From DAOSXA01 sp964526835 (GTDB lineage: Bacteria > Zixibacteria > MSB-5A5 > GN15 > FEB-12): DNA of 64,000 nt. Both the position numbers and the translations under genes were made by a program. Position 1 is the first letter of the stretch. The number at the start of each line of letters is the position of its first letter. Below are positions 15,550 to 30,506 of this stretch, one piece after another. The DNA lies in the NCBI GenBank assembly GCA_964526835.1, contig CAZGMK010000011.1:26884-90883 (forward strand). Direction: 5' to 3'. The notes under the pieces were generated by a model, which saw nothing but the letters and a program-made list of their open reading frames with translations, did not search any database and was not told the origin of the DNA.

Positions 15550-15984
15550 GTGGCTAAGAAAGTCGAAGGCTACATCAAATTGCAGATTCCGGCCGGTCAG
15601 GCCAATCCTGCGCCGCCCGTCGGCCCCGCTCTGGGTCAGCGCGGTGTCAACATTATGGCCTTCTGCAAGGCGTTTAATGAGCGCACCAAGGAGGGCCAGG
15701 GTATTCTGACCCCGGTGACAATTACGGTGTATGCCGATAAGTCGTTCACCTTCGAAACCAAAACACCGCCGGCCTCGACTCTGCTGAAGCTGGCAGCCAA
15801 GGTCAAGAAAGGTTCGAGCGTTCCCAATAAGGACAAAGTTGGACGCGTGACCAGTAAGCAGGTTCAGGAGATCGCCGAGAAGAAGATGGAAGACCTCAAC
15901 GCCGCGTCTCTCGAGGCGGCTATGCGTATTGTCGAGGGCACGGCCCGATCGATGGGGCTTGAAGTGGTCATACAGAAGAAGTAA
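15550..15984 (+). CDS. rplK: 50S ribosomal protein L11
   Basis: Part of the GTPase-associated centre on 23S rRNA. 144 residues, starting GTG. It has VEGYIKLQIPAGQANPAPPV, GPALGQRGVNIMAFCKAFN and the C-terminal rRNA-binding domain ending in ARSMGLEVV. First of the rplK-rplA-rplJ-rplL group. Confidence 0.97.
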   Translation: MAKKVEGYIKLQIPAGQANPAPPVGPALGQRGVNIMAFCKAFNERTKEGQGILTPVTITVYADKSFTFETKTPPASTLLKLAAKVKKGSSVPNKDKVGRVTSKQVQEIAEKKMEDLNAASLEAAMRIVEGTARSMGLEVVIQKK

Positions 15985-16071
15985 CGGATATTTCGCTGAT
16001 AGCAAACAAGAGCTTGAGGTTCGCTGGCACCTGATACGTCAAGCGCGTCATTCAGGGAGACTGAGAGCATT

Positions 16072-16779
16072 ATGAAGAGATCCAAAAAGTACACCGAGTT
16101 TCGCAAGAAGATTGACCCCGTCAAGCGCTACCCGCTCAGCGAGGCCATCGGTTTGCTCAAGGAGAATCACTTCGCGCAGTTCGATGAGTCGATAGAAGTC
16201 GCGCTGCGCCTGGGTGTTAATCCCAAGCATGCCGATCAGATGGTTCGCGGCACGGTGGCGCTTCCGAACGGTACCGGTAAGTCAGTGCGGGTCGTCGTGT
16301 TCGCTCAGGGCGAGAAGGCGGCCGAAGCCGAAGAGGCCGGAGCCGATGAAGTGGGCGCCGAGGAGCTGGGCGAGAAGATTCAGGGCGGCTGGACAGATTT
16401 CGATGTTGCGGTCGCAACGCCCGACATGATGAAAGTAGTCGGTCGGCTGGGCAAGGTGCTCGGCCCGCGCGGGCTTATGCCGAACCCGAAGACCGGGACG
16501 GTCACGATGGACGTCGGTCCGACGGTCAAGGAGCTGAAGGCCGGCCGAATCGAGTTCCGGGTCGACAAGCAGTCCAATATAGCTGCGGCGGTGGGCAAGC
16601 TGTCCTTCGAAGAAGAGAAGATCTCCGAAAACGTGCTGACCTTCCTTGACGCCATTGTCAAGGCCAGGCCCGCCGCGGCCAAAGGCGCCTATCTCCTGGG
16701 GGCGTCCTTGTGTTCTTCGATGAGCCCCGGTATCAAGTTGGACCACCAGGACCTTCTGGCGACGTTGCGGAAGTCATGA
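16072..16779 (+). CDS. rplA: 50S ribosomal protein L1
   Basis: Forms the mobile L1 stalk at the E site and in many bacteria represses its own operon. 235 residues with KRSKKYTEFRKKIDP and YPLSEAIGLLKE, and the diagnostic LGKVLGPRGLMPNPKTGTVT near residues 124-143. An 87-nt gap after rplK could hold the L1-binding mRNA site, but I cannot identify it by eye. AGGGAGACTGAGAG precedes the ATG. Confidence 0.97.
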   Translation: MKRSKKYTEFRKKIDPVKRYPLSEAIGLLKENHFAQFDESIEVALRLGVNPKHADQMVRGTVALPNGTGKSVRVVVFAQGEKAAEAEEAGADEVGAEELGEKIQGGWTDFDVAVATPDMMKVVGRLGKVLGPRGLMPNPKTGTVTMDVGPTVKELKAGRIEFRVDKQSNIAAAVGKLSFEEEKISENVLTFLDAIVKARPAAAKGAYLLGASLCSSMSPGIKLDHQDLLATLRKS

Positions 16780-16794
16780 AGGGGGTGAACTAGC

Positions 16795-17322
16795 ATGCCG
16801 AAGCAAGAAAAACTAGACACGGTAGCCGAGTACACCCGGCTCTTCAAAGAAGCCGATTCGATCTTCGTGACCGACTACCAGGGTTTGAATGTGGCTGATG
16901 TTACCGAATTGCGAAAGAAACTTCGCAATAGTGGAGTCAGGTTCGTAGTCGGCAAGAACAGCCTGTTCCGCATCGCCGCCAGGGACGCCGAGGTAGATCA
17001 CATCGATCAGCACCTTTCCGGCCCGACCGCCATTGCCTTCACCAGTGATGATCCGGCTGCGGCGGCCAAGATCCTCAATGATTCCTTCAAGGATAAGGAT
17101 CTGCCGCGAATGAAGGCTTTCTGGGTTGAGAACGAAGTGTTCTCGGCCGAGGATATTGGTCGCCTGGCCGACTTGCCGACCAAGGAGGTGCTGTATTCCC
17201 AGGTGGTCGCGGCGGTCGAGGCCCCGTTTACCGAATTGATCGGGTCAATCGATGGATTCTTCCGCGAGCTGGTCGGCAGTATCGACGCACTGGCGGAGAA
17301 GAAGAAAGCCGATGGACTGTAG
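16795..17322 (+). CDS. rplJ: 50S ribosomal protein L10
   Basis: Anchors L7/L12 dimers to the ribosome. 175 residues: the N-terminal rRNA-binding domain contains FVTDYQGLNVADVTELRKKL and VGKNSLFRIA, and the C-terminal helix (about 140-175) binds L7/L12. Only 15 nt separate it from rplA, so the long L10 leader known from enterobacteria is absent here. Confidence 0.97.
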   Translation: MPKQEKLDTVAEYTRLFKEADSIFVTDYQGLNVADVTELRKKLRNSGVRFVVGKNSLFRIAARDAEVDHIDQHLSGPTAIAFTSDDPAAAAKILNDSFKDKDLPRMKAFWVENEVFSAEDIGRLADLPTKEVLYSQVVAAVEAPFTELIGSIDGFFRELVGSIDALAEKKKADGL

Positions 17323-17388
17323 TAGTCCCGGCTGACCGGTGTATTTGGCAAAGCAAACGAGAACTTATACTTAGACGAGGTAACCAAA

Positions 17389-17769
17389 GTGGCTAACGCA
17401 GCTATCGACGAAATTGTTGACAAGATTGCCGAGCTCAGTGCGATGGACTTGGCGGACCTGTCAAAAGCCATCCAGGACAAATTCGGCGTGACCGCCGCCG
17501 CTCCCGTAGCGATGGCCGCGCCCGGCGCCGGCCCCGCCGCCGAGGCCGCGGAAGAGCAGACAGAATTCGACGTTGTTTTGACTGCTGTCGGCGACAAGAA
17601 GATCCAGGTCATTAAAGCCGTGCGCGAAGTTACGGATCTGGGCCTGAAGGAGGCCAAGGAAGTGGTCGAGAGCGCCCCCAGCAAGGTGAAGGAAGGAATT
17701 CCGAAAGACGAGGCCGAGAAGGTCAAGGCCAAGCTGGAGGATTCCGGGGCCAGCGTTGAAATCAAGTAG
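17389..17769 (+). CDS. rplL: 50S ribosomal protein L7/L12
   Basis: Stalk protein that recruits translation GTPases. 126 residues starting GTG: an N-terminal dimerisation domain (IDKIAELSAMDLADL-like), an Ala/Pro/Gly hinge (about 40-55), and the C-terminal domain with KIQVIKAVREVTDLGLKEAK and VESAPSKVKEGI. It is followed by the hairpin-rich gap before rpoB. Confidence 0.97.
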   Translation: MANAAIDEIVDKIAELSAMDLADLSKAIQDKFGVTAAAPVAMAAPGAGPAAEAAEEQTEFDVVLTAVGDKKIQVIKAVREVTDLGLKEAKEVVESAPSKVKEGIPKDEAEKVKAKLEDSGASVEIK

Positions 17770-18063
17770 ATCGTGGTGAATTCCAGAGAACCGGGAACAT
17801 CGACGAACGTTCCCGGTTCGCCGTTGTATACGAATGTGTACGGAAACAGCCGAGGCGTAATGCAATTCGACAGCGCACGCTTAGGCCGACAAATGGACTT
17901 GCGCGGATTGGTCTTCACGGCTCACCGAGCCGCGGGGATAAACAACACCAGGTGACCGGAACTGTCCAAGCCGCAACTATACATGATCAAGAGCCTTAAC
18001 AGAACCCTCAGGGTGAAATACGCCCTGAAGGGGCTTTCTCAATTATAGCAGGAGGGTACCGAT
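17770..18063 (+). other. rplL-rpoB spacer with three hairpins (attenuator-like)
   Basis: This 294-nt gap contains an 11-bp stem at 17788-17798/17809-17819 (GAACCGGGAAC with GTTCCCGGTTC), a smaller CGGCT/AGCCG hairpin near 17919-17933, and TCAGGG/CCCTGA at 18008-18013/18023-18028. None has a clean U tract. In other bacteria the rplL-rpoB gap carries an attenuator and an RNase III site; a similar role is inferred. No promoter is obvious. Confidence 0.55.
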
Positions 18064-21000
18064 TTGTCCCGAGCGGGTACTGTGACACGAAAAAGCTACG
18101 GCAGTCTGGCTGACGCCATCGACATGCCGAACCTGCTGGATGTTCAAGTCGTCTCCTATAACGACTTCCTGCAGCCCGACGTGCCGTCCGACAAAAGGGC
18201 CAACCAGGGTTTGCATCGGATATTCGAGGAGATCTTCCCGGTGACCGATGTACACGAGAACTTTTCCCTGGAGTACGTCGGGTACCATTTGGGAGCGCCG
18301 CGCTATACGATCGATGAGTGTCGTGAGCGGAACATGAGCTATGCTTCGCCTTTGCGGGTGACCATGCGTTTGATCAGCCGCGAGGGTGAGGGCGAGGAGA
18401 AGCAAGTAAAGGACATCATCGAGCAGGATGTCTATCTCGGCGAGCTCCCCCTGATCACGAAGTGGGGCACGTTCATTATCAACGGGGCCGAGAGAGTTGT
18501 AGTAAGCCAGCTCCACCGCAGTCCCGGCGTGTTTTTCGATTCGAGCACCCACCCCAACGGCAAGACACTGTTCTCGGCCAGGATTATTCCGTATCGAGGC
18601 AGTTGGGTCGAACTGGCTATGGATATCAATGATGTCATGTACGCCTACATCGACTCCAAACGTAAGCTGCCGGCCACGATGCTTCTGCGCGCCCTTGGAT
18701 ACTCGACCGACGAGGAGATCGCCGACCTGTTCTATGACATAAAGACCCAGAACCTCAAGGGCAAGACGGCCGAGGACTTCGTGGGTTCGTTCACGGCGGA
18801 GACTATCATCGACAAGGAGACCGGTGAGGTTGTCTTCCCGGTCGGCGAGGCGATCACCGAGGATGTTCTGCAGCGACTCGACGAGTTGAGTATCAAGCAG
18901 ATCAAGGTGATACCGCACGAAGAGCGTCGCGAGACTTTTGTCATGCTCAATACAATGAGGAAAGACCCGACGAAGTCTCGCGAAGAAGCACTGGTAAAGA
19001 TATACTCGCTGCTGAGGCCTGGCGAAGCTCCGACCCTGGAAATGGCCGAGTCACTTCTGGAGAAGTTCTTCTTCTCCAGCAAGCGCTATGATCTGGGCGA
19101 GGTCGGACGCTATATGATCAACCAGCGCATGGGGCTTGACATCCCTCTGGATACGTTGACTCTCGACAATCGCGATTTCGTGGCGATCATCAGGTACCTG
19201 GCCGGGCTGTGCAACGATCAGGGCTTCACTGATGATATCGATCATCTCGGCAACCGTCGAGCCCGCACCGTCGGGGAGCTGATGTCGAACCTCTTCAGCG
19301 TCGGGCTCTCACGTGTCGCGCGGACCATTCGCGAACGTCTTTCACTGAAGGACCAGGACAAAGTCACGCCGCAGCACCTGGTCAACGCCCGCACCGTCTC
19401 ATCGGTGGTTGAAACTTTCTTCGGTTCGTCTCAGCTTTCGCAGTTCATGGACCAGACCAATCCGCTGTCCGAGCTGACCCACAAACGCCGTCTTTCGGCG
19501 CTCGGACCGGGTGGGCTGACCCGCGAGCGAGCCGGGTTCGAAGTGCGCGACGTGCACCACACTCACTACGGACGTTTGTGTCCTATCGAGACGCCGGAGG
19601 GACCGAACATCGGCCTGATTACGTCCCTGGCGACTTTCGCCCGCATCAACAAGTACGGCTTCATAGAGACGCCGTATCGCAAGGTGGAGAATGGTAAGCT
19701 GACCGACGATGTTGCCTATCTGTCGGCTGACGAAGAGGACCGCCACTACATAGCGCAGTCCGGTGAACCGATCACCAATGGCAACGCTTTCAAGGCTAAG
19801 GAACTGGTTGTACGCCGACGGGCGGAGTATCCCAAGATTAGCGCCAAGGAAGTAGAATACATGGATGTTTCGCCGCGGCAGATTGTCTCGGTGGCGGCTT
19901 CCCTGATACCCTTCCTGGAGCACGATGACGCCAACCGTGCGCTTATGGGTTCGAACATGCAGCGCCAGGCCGTGCCCCTGTTGAAGACCGAGGCCCCTGT
20001 TGTAGGCACCGGCATGGAAGCCAAGGTCGCCATCGACTCAGGCGCCGTGGTCGTGGCCCGGGAGGCCGGCGAGGTTGTGTATGTTGACAGCCGGATCATC
20101 AGGATCCGCCCGAACGCGAGGCAGAAGGGCGGGAGTCTCGGCTATGTTGAAGATACGGAATACCGCCTGACCAAGTACCGTCGCTCGAACCAGGACACCT
20201 GCATCAACTACCGTCCCTGTGTCGATATCGGCGACAAGGTCAAGCCGGGAGACATACTGGCCGACGGCCCGGCAGTCGACAAGGGCGAACTGGCCCTTGG
20301 AAATAACACTCTTGTGGCCTTCATGCCCTGGCGCGGCTATAACTTCGAGGATGCCATAATCCTCTCCGAGCGCCTAGTCCAGGAGGATATTTTCACCTCC
20401 ATCCATATCGAAGAGTTCGAGCTTCAGGTTCGCGACACCAAGCGAGGGTCCGAGGAAGTCACTCGTGAGATTCCGAATGTCTCTGAGGAGGCGCTGTTGA
20501 ATCTCGACGAGCGCGGCATCATTCGCGAGGGCGCCGAGGTCGAGGCGGGCGACATACTGGTCGGTAAGGTAACACCGAAGGGCGAAACCGAGCTCTCGCC
20601 CGAGGAGCGTCTGCTGCGCGCCATCTTCGGCGAGAAGGCCGGGGATGTCCGCGATGCCAGCCTTAAGGCGCCGCCCGGGATGAAGGGCGTCGTCATCAAG
20701 ACGCAGTCGTTTTCGCGAAAAGAGCGGACCGAGGACGCCAAGAAGCAGGAGAAGGCGGATGTCGCCGAGCTGCGCAAGAAGTACAACAAGATCATTCAGG
20801 ATATAGCCGAGTTGCGTGGTCAGCGCGTGGCCGAGTTGCTGGAGGGCCAAACGTCGCAGACAATCCGCTCGGCCGCCGACAACAGTGTCGTGATTCGGGC
20901 CGGGCACAAGTACAAGGCCGAGTTCGTGGCGGGCTTCAATTTCGACGCCGCCGTGGCGCCTGAGGGATGGTGCACCAACGAGAAGATATCGGCTGAAGTC

Positions 21001-21834
21001 GCCAGCATCCTGGAGGAGGCCTCGAATCTGATCAAGGCGAAGCGCGAGGAACTCGAGATCGAGATCGACAAGGTTGTCCGTGGGGCAGAGTTGCCTCCCG
21101 GAGTCAAGCAACTGGTGAAGGTGACTATCGCCATTCGGCGGAAGATATCTGTCGGCGACAAGATGGCCGGACGACATGGCAACAAGGGTGTCGTCTCCAA
21201 GATTGTGCCGATTGAGGATATGCCTTACATGGCCGAGGGCACGCCGGTCGACATCATCCTTAACCCTCTCGGTGTACCTTCACGAATGAACGTCGGACAG
21301 GTTCTCGAAACCCACCTGGGCTGGGCCGCCAAGAAGCGCTCTGAGCCGGTGGCGACGCCGGTCTTCGAGGGCGCCAGCATAGACGAGATCAAGAAGTCGC
21401 TACGCGAGGCCGAGCTGCCCGAAGACGGGAAGATCCAGTTGTATGACGGTCTGACGGGTAATCCGTTCGACAGCAAGGTGACGGTTGGACATATCTATAT
21501 TCTCAAACTTTCTCACCTCGTCGATGACAAGATCCATGCCCGATCCATTGGGCCATATTCGCTGGTGACTCAGCAGCCGCTGGGCGGCAAGGCTCAGTTC
21601 GGTGGTCAGCGCTTCGGCGAGATGGAGGTCTGGGCTCTCGAAGCATACGGAGCAGCCTACACTCTCCAGGAGATGTTGACAGTCAAGTCGGATGACGTTA
21701 CCGGACGCTCGCAGGTTTACGAGGCCATCGTCAAGGGTGAGAATCCGCCCGAACCGGGCTACCCTGAGGCGTTCAACGTACTGATCAAGGAATTGCAGGC
21801 GCTTGGCCTGGACGTCAAGCTCATCGAGAAGTAA
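18064..21834 (+). CDS. rpoB: DNA-directed RNA polymerase subunit beta
   Basis: Catalytic core subunit, 1256 residues, starting TTG with a strong AGGAGGG site 7 nt upstream. Visible landmarks: the rifampicin-region FFGSSQLSQFMDQTNPLSEL followed by THKRRLSALGPGGLTRERAG, the LCPIETPEGPNIGLI motif, ENTLVAFMPW-type GNNTLVAFMPWRGYNFEDAI, KMAGRHGNKGVVS, and the C-terminal GGQRFGEMEVWALEAYGA. A lineage insertion of moderate size with Lys/Glu helices (KKQEKADVAELRKKYNK) lies near residues 900-920. In the rifampicin region the usual drug-contact residues appear wild type. Confidence 0.98.
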   Translation: MSRAGTVTRKSYGSLADAIDMPNLLDVQVVSYNDFLQPDVPSDKRANQGLHRIFEEIFPVTDVHENFSLEYVGYHLGAPRYTIDECRERNMSYASPLRVTMRLISREGEGEEKQVKDIIEQDVYLGELPLITKWGTFIINGAERVVVSQLHRSPGVFFDSSTHPNGKTLFSARIIPYRGSWVELAMDINDVMYAYIDSKRKLPATMLLRALGYSTDEEIADLFYDIKTQNLKGKTAEDFVGSFTAETIIDKETGEVVFPVGEAITEDVLQRLDELSIKQIKVIPHEERRETFVMLNTMRKDPTKSREEALVKIYSLLRPGEAPTLEMAESLLEKFFFSSKRYDLGEVGRYMINQRMGLDIPLDTLTLDNRDFVAIIRYLAGLCNDQGFTDDIDHLGNRRARTVGELMSNLFSVGLSRVARTIRERLSLKDQDKVTPQHLVNARTVSSVVETFFGSSQLSQFMDQTNPLSELTHKRRLSALGPGGLTRERAGFEVRDVHHTHYGRLCPIETPEGPNIGLITSLATFARINKYGFIETPYRKVENGKLTDDVAYLSADEEDRHYIAQSGEPITNGNAFKAKELVVRRRAEYPKISAKEVEYMDVSPRQIVSVAASLIPFLEHDDANRALMGSNMQRQAVPLLKTEAPVVGTGMEAKVAIDSGAVVVAREAGEVVYVDSRIIRIRPNARQKGGSLGYVEDTEYRLTKYRRSNQDTCINYRPCVDIGDKVKPGDILADGPAVDKGELALGNNTLVAFMPWRGYNFEDAIILSERLVQEDIFTSIHIEEFELQVRDTKRGSEEVTREIPNVSEEALLNLDERGIIREGAEVEAGDILVGKVTPKGETELSPEERLLRAIFGEKAGDVRDASLKAPPGMKGVVIKTQSFSRKERTEDAKKQEKADVAELRKKYNKIIQDIAELRGQRVAELLEGQTSQTIRSAADNSVVIRAGHKYKAEFVAGFNFDAAVAPEGWCTNEKISAEVASILEEASNLIKAKREELEIEIDKVVRGAELPPGVKQLVKVTIAIRRKISVGDKMAGRHGNKGVVSKIVPIEDMPYMAEGTPVDIILNPLGVPSRMNVGQVLETHLGWAAKKRSEPVATPVFEGASIDEIKKSLREAELPEDGKIQLYDGLTGNPFDSKVTVGHIYILKLSHLVDDKIHARSIGPYSLVTQQPLGGKAQFGGQRFGEMEVWALEAYGAAYTLQEMLTVKSDDVTGRSQVYEAIVKGENPPEPGYPEAFNVLIKELQALGLDVKLIEK

Positions 21835-21897
21835 GAGCAGGCGTCAGGGTTCGTGTGCTGTTGTCCGCCGCCGGCGGACCATAAACAGGAGCTAACA

Positions 21898-25997
<4,100 letters not shown>

Positions 25998-26001
<4 letters not shown>

Positions 26002-26026
26002 CAGGAACGGCGGGGCCGGATAAATT
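25998..26026 (+). promoter_or_regulatory. Candidate internal promoter for rpsL-rpsG
   Basis: TTGACA (25998-26003) overlaps the rpoC TGA stop; after a 17-nt spacer comes TAAATT (26021-26026). Transcription would start near 26033, 50 nt before rpsL. This would let the str cluster be made apart from rpoBC. Confidence 0.55.
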
Positions 26027-26082
26027 ATTAGGCTGTCTGTCAAAACTTGTAGTGGAAAGTACATTCTTATTCAGGAGACGTT

Positions 26083-26457
26083 TTGCCGACGATCAACCAG
26101 TTAATACGCAAAGGCCGCAAGCGCGTCATTGACAAAACCAAAGCTCCGGCCATGCAGTCATGTCCGCAGAAACGCGGGGTCTGCACGCGTGTTTATACCT
26201 CAACACCCAAGAAGCCGAATTCGGCCCTTCGAAAAGTGGCCAGGGTCAGGCTGACCAACAAGATTGAGGTAACCGCCTATATACCGGGCGAAGGACACAA
26301 TCTGCAGGAGCACTCGATCGTGATGATCCGGGGCGGTCGTGTCAAGGACCTGCCCGGCGTGCGTTATCACATTATTCGCGGTACTATGGATACATCGGGT
26401 GTCTCCGATCGTCGCTGTGCGCGCTCCAAGTACGGAACAAAGAGGCCGAAAGCATAA
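26083..26457 (+). CDS. rpsL: 30S ribosomal protein S12
   Basis: Decoding-centre protein, 124 residues, start TTG after AGGAG. Contains MPTINQLIRKGRKRV, the KPNSALRKVARVRLTN loop that carries streptomycin-resistance sites (the Lys in TPKKPNSALRK is wild type) and GVRYHIIRG. Confidence 0.97.
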   Translation: MPTINQLIRKGRKRVIDKTKAPAMQSCPQKRGVCTRVYTSTPKKPNSALRKVARVRLTNKIEVTAYIPGEGHNLQEHSIVMIRGGRVKDLPGVRYHIIRGTMDTSGVSDRRCARSKYGTKRPKA

Positions 26458-26477
26458 GCTCGGTGAACAGGTAAGAT

Positions 26478-26948
26478 ATGTCCAGACGAACCAAGGCCGA
26501 TCGGCGGGAGATGATCGCCGATCCGAAATACAATGACCGACTGGTCTCGACCTTCATCGCCTGCCTGCTTAAGCGGGGCAAGCGCTCCACCGCTGAGCGT
26601 ATTGTGTATGACGCCATTTCGCAGGTTGAGAAGCGTAGCGGCCAGGACGGCCTGGAAGTCTTCCACAAGGCCCTGAACAATGTCAAGCCGGTGTTGGAAG
26701 TCAAATCCCGTCGTGTCGGCGGTGCAACCTATCAGGTGCCGGTCGAAGTCCGGCCGAATCGTCGGACGGCGCTGGCCATTCGCTGGTTGATCGGCTACTC
26801 GTCGGATCGCTCCGGAAAGAGCATGGCGGATAAGCTGGCGGCGGAGTTTCTGGCAGCCGCCAACAATGAAGGTGCTTCGATCAAGAAGAAGGAGGATACG
26901 CACAAGATGGCTGAGGCCAACAAGGCCTTCGCCCACTTCCGTTGGTAA
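26478..26948 (+). CDS. rpsG: 30S ribosomal protein S7
   Basis: Primary binder of the 16S rRNA 3' domain, contacting E-site tRNA. 156 residues with MSRRTKADRR, DPKYNDRLVSTFIACLLKRG, RVGGATYQVPVEV and HKMAEANKAFAHFRW at the end. It lies 20 nt after rpsL. Confidence 0.97.
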   Translation: MSRRTKADRREMIADPKYNDRLVSTFIACLLKRGKRSTAERIVYDAISQVEKRSGQDGLEVFHKALNNVKPVLEVKSRRVGGATYQVPVEVRPNRRTALAIRWLIGYSSDRSGKSMADKLAAEFLAAANNEGASIKKKEDTHKMAEANKAFAHFRW

Positions 26949-27181
26949 GTTGACGCAACACAGCGGCACACCCGGTGCAACCGCCTCGCGAGAGTATCCG
27001 GTGTCCCGCCGCACAGCGAAAGCCCCGGAATGGAGCCTTCGCCTCGTGCCTGCCGCAGTTGGCTTGGTTGTTCGTAGTCCCTGCTGAATCGAATAACCCG
27101 GTGCAATGCCGCCGTAGGCGTTGTTACCTATTGTGTTTACTCGTTATCAGTCAGGGATTTCTTGCGTTTATCCGGAAAGCT
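26949..27181. other. rpsG-fusA spacer
   Basis: A 233-nt gap inside an otherwise compact cluster. A CCCGGTGCAA sequence occurs twice (near 26971 and 27099). I see no terminator and no convincing promoter; the frame upstream of fusA is open but has no conserved protein sequence. Confidence 0.5.
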
Positions 27182-29254
27182 ATGGACCTCACTCGAGTCA
27201 GAAATATCGGCATCATGGCGCACATCGATGCCGGCAAGACCACTACCACGGAGCGAATCCTCTTCTATACGGGGCGTTCGCATCGGATGGGTGAGGTGCA
27301 TGAGGGCTCCGCGTTCATGGACTGGATGGACCAGGAGAAGGAACGGGGCATTACTATCACCTCCGCCGCCACAACCATCTTCTGGCGCGACCACGCCGTG
27401 AACATCATTGATACACCGGGCCACGTGGACTTCACGGTCGAGGTTGAGCGCTCCCTGCGTGTCCTCGACGGGGCCGTTGTCCTGTTCTGTGCGGTGGGCG
27501 GCGTCGAGCCCCAGTCCGAGACAGTCTGGCGCCAGGCCGACCGGTATCGGGTCCCGCGGATCGCCTTCATTAATAAAATGGACCGCAACGGCGCCGACTT
27601 CGCCAAGGCCGTAGAGACCATGAACAAACGCTTCGCCACCAGGTGCGTGGCCGTCAATATCCCTGCCGGCGAGGGCGAGCTGTTCAGCGGCATCATCGAT
27701 TTGCCGACGATGAAGTTCCGAGTCTCCCGTGACGAGACGCAAGGCCTGGAGTTCGAGGACCTCGAAGTGCCGGAGGATATGCTGGCGACCGCCAACGAGT
27801 ATCGTGAGAAACTCCTCGAAGCAGTTGCCGACTTTGACGACAAGCTGCTGGAGCAATTCCTTCAGGATGAACCGGTTGACCCGGATCGAGTCAAGGCGGC
27901 CCTGCGAAAGGCCACACTGAGCAATCGCCTGGTTCCGGTGTTGTGCGGCAGCGCCTTCAAGAACAAGGGCATACAGAAGCTCCTGGACGGAGTCGTAGAC
28001 TTCCTGCCCTCCCCGATGGACGTGCCACCGGTTGAGGGCTCCGACCCTCACAAGACGGATAAGGTCCTGGTTCGGAAACCGGATCCGGACGACCCCGCGG
28101 CCGCCGTGGCCTTCAAGATTGCGACCGATCCCTATGTGGGACGGTTGACTTATGTCAGGCTCTATTCCGGCACGCTGATGCCGGGTCAGACTGTCCTCAA
28201 TCCCGCGACCGGCAAGAAGGAACGGTTGGCTCGTATCCTTCGCATGCACTCCAACAAGCGCGAGGAGCTCAAGAAGGCCGAAGCAGGCGATATTGTCGCC
28301 GTCATCGGTCTCCGCAAGACTACCACCGGCGATACGCTTTGCGATCCAAAGCAACCTATTCTGCTGCAGACAATGACTTTTCCCGAACCGGTGGTGTCCG
28401 TTTCCATCGAACCGAAGACTCAGGCCGACCAGGACAAGCTGTCCGAGGCCCTGGCTCGTCTGGCCGAAGAGGACCCGACCTTTGTCGTCCGAGTCGATGA
28501 GGAGACCGGCCAGACCATCATATCCGGGATGGGGGAGCTGCATCTGGAGATTCTGATTGATCGGCTTACCCGAGAATTCAAGGTAGGGGCCTCCATCGGG
28601 CGTCCCTCGGTTGCATACAAAGAGACGGTGACAGCGGAAGCCACCGGCGAGGCCAAGTTCATCAAGCAGACCGGCGGCAGAGGGCATTACGGACACGTTG
28701 TTCTTCGGGTCAGCCCGGTCACGGAAGAGGATGGCCCGAATCTCATTTTTGAAAACAAAACAGTTGGCGATGTTATTCCGGGTGTTTATATTCCGCCCCT
28801 CAAGAAGGGCGTCGAGGATGCTATGAGCGCCGGCGTTCTGGCTGGTTACCCGATGATCGGCGTTCGTTGCGAGGTGATCGACGGCAGTCATCACGACGTC
28901 GACTCCAGCGATATGGCCTTTCGGGTGGCTGGTTACCAGGCCTTACATGATGCGGCCCGGCAAGCCGGGCCGGTGCTGCTGGAGCCGATAATGGATGTTG
29001 AGGTTGTGGTGCCCGAAGCTTACCTGGGCGCCGTGGTTGGCGATCTGAACACTCGTCGGGGCAAGATCAACGGTATGGTGCCCCGGCCCGACGCAACCGT
29101 CATATCGGTGACGGTTCCTCTGTCTGAGATGTTCGGGTACGCCAATGCCCTGCGCAATCTGTCACAGGGTCGTGCAGTCTTTAGTATGGAGTTCGCACGC
29201 TATCGTGCCGTGCCAAGTGATGTGACACAGAAGATTTTTGAAGGTGCAAGCTAA
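27182..29254 (+). CDS. fusA: Elongation factor G
   Basis: Translocase GTPase, 690 residues. P-loop AHIDAGKTT at about 13-21, switch II DTPGHVDFT, NKMDR, then domains II-V ending with the PRPDATVISVTVPLSEMFGYA region. The frame is open to 26975, but MDLTRVRNIGIMAHIDAGKT at 27182 is the family start and has GGAAAG upstream. It lies 17 nt before tuf copy 2. Confidence 0.98.
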   Translation: MDLTRVRNIGIMAHIDAGKTTTTERILFYTGRSHRMGEVHEGSAFMDWMDQEKERGITITSAATTIFWRDHAVNIIDTPGHVDFTVEVERSLRVLDGAVVLFCAVGGVEPQSETVWRQADRYRVPRIAFINKMDRNGADFAKAVETMNKRFATRCVAVNIPAGEGELFSGIIDLPTMKFRVSRDETQGLEFEDLEVPEDMLATANEYREKLLEAVADFDDKLLEQFLQDEPVDPDRVKAALRKATLSNRLVPVLCGSAFKNKGIQKLLDGVVDFLPSPMDVPPVEGSDPHKTDKVLVRKPDPDDPAAAVAFKIATDPYVGRLTYVRLYSGTLMPGQTVLNPATGKKERLARILRMHSNKREELKKAEAGDIVAVIGLRKTTTGDTLCDPKQPILLQTMTFPEPVVSVSIEPKTQADQDKLSEALARLAEEDPTFVVRVDEETGQTIISGMGELHLEILIDRLTREFKVGASIGRPSVAYKETVTAEATGEAKFIKQTGGRGHYGHVVLRVSPVTEEDGPNLIFENKTVGDVIPGVYIPPLKKGVEDAMSAGVLAGYPMIGVRCEVIDGSHHDVDSSDMAFRVAGYQALHDAARQAGPVLLEPIMDVEVVVPEAYLGAVVGDLNTRRGKINGMVPRPDATVISVTVPLSEMFGYANALRNLSQGRAVFSMEFARYRAVPSDVTQKIFEGAS

Positions 29255-29271
29255 ATAGAAGGAAGCAGGCT

Positions 29272-30483
<1,212 letters not shown>

Positions 30484-30506
30484 CAGTCCTGAAGCGGTGT
30501 TATATA

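Noticed and set aside
16780..16794. L10 leader structure before rplJ
   Set aside because: Only 15 nt separate rplA and rplJ, too short for the known leader.
26949..27181. Promoter for fusA in the rpsG-fusA gap
   Set aside because: TTGACG at 26951 and TTGTTA near 27121 have no acceptable -10 at 16-18 nt.
27137..28894. 585-residue minus-strand ORF opposite fusA
   Set aside because: Shadow of fusA; no protein-like motifs.
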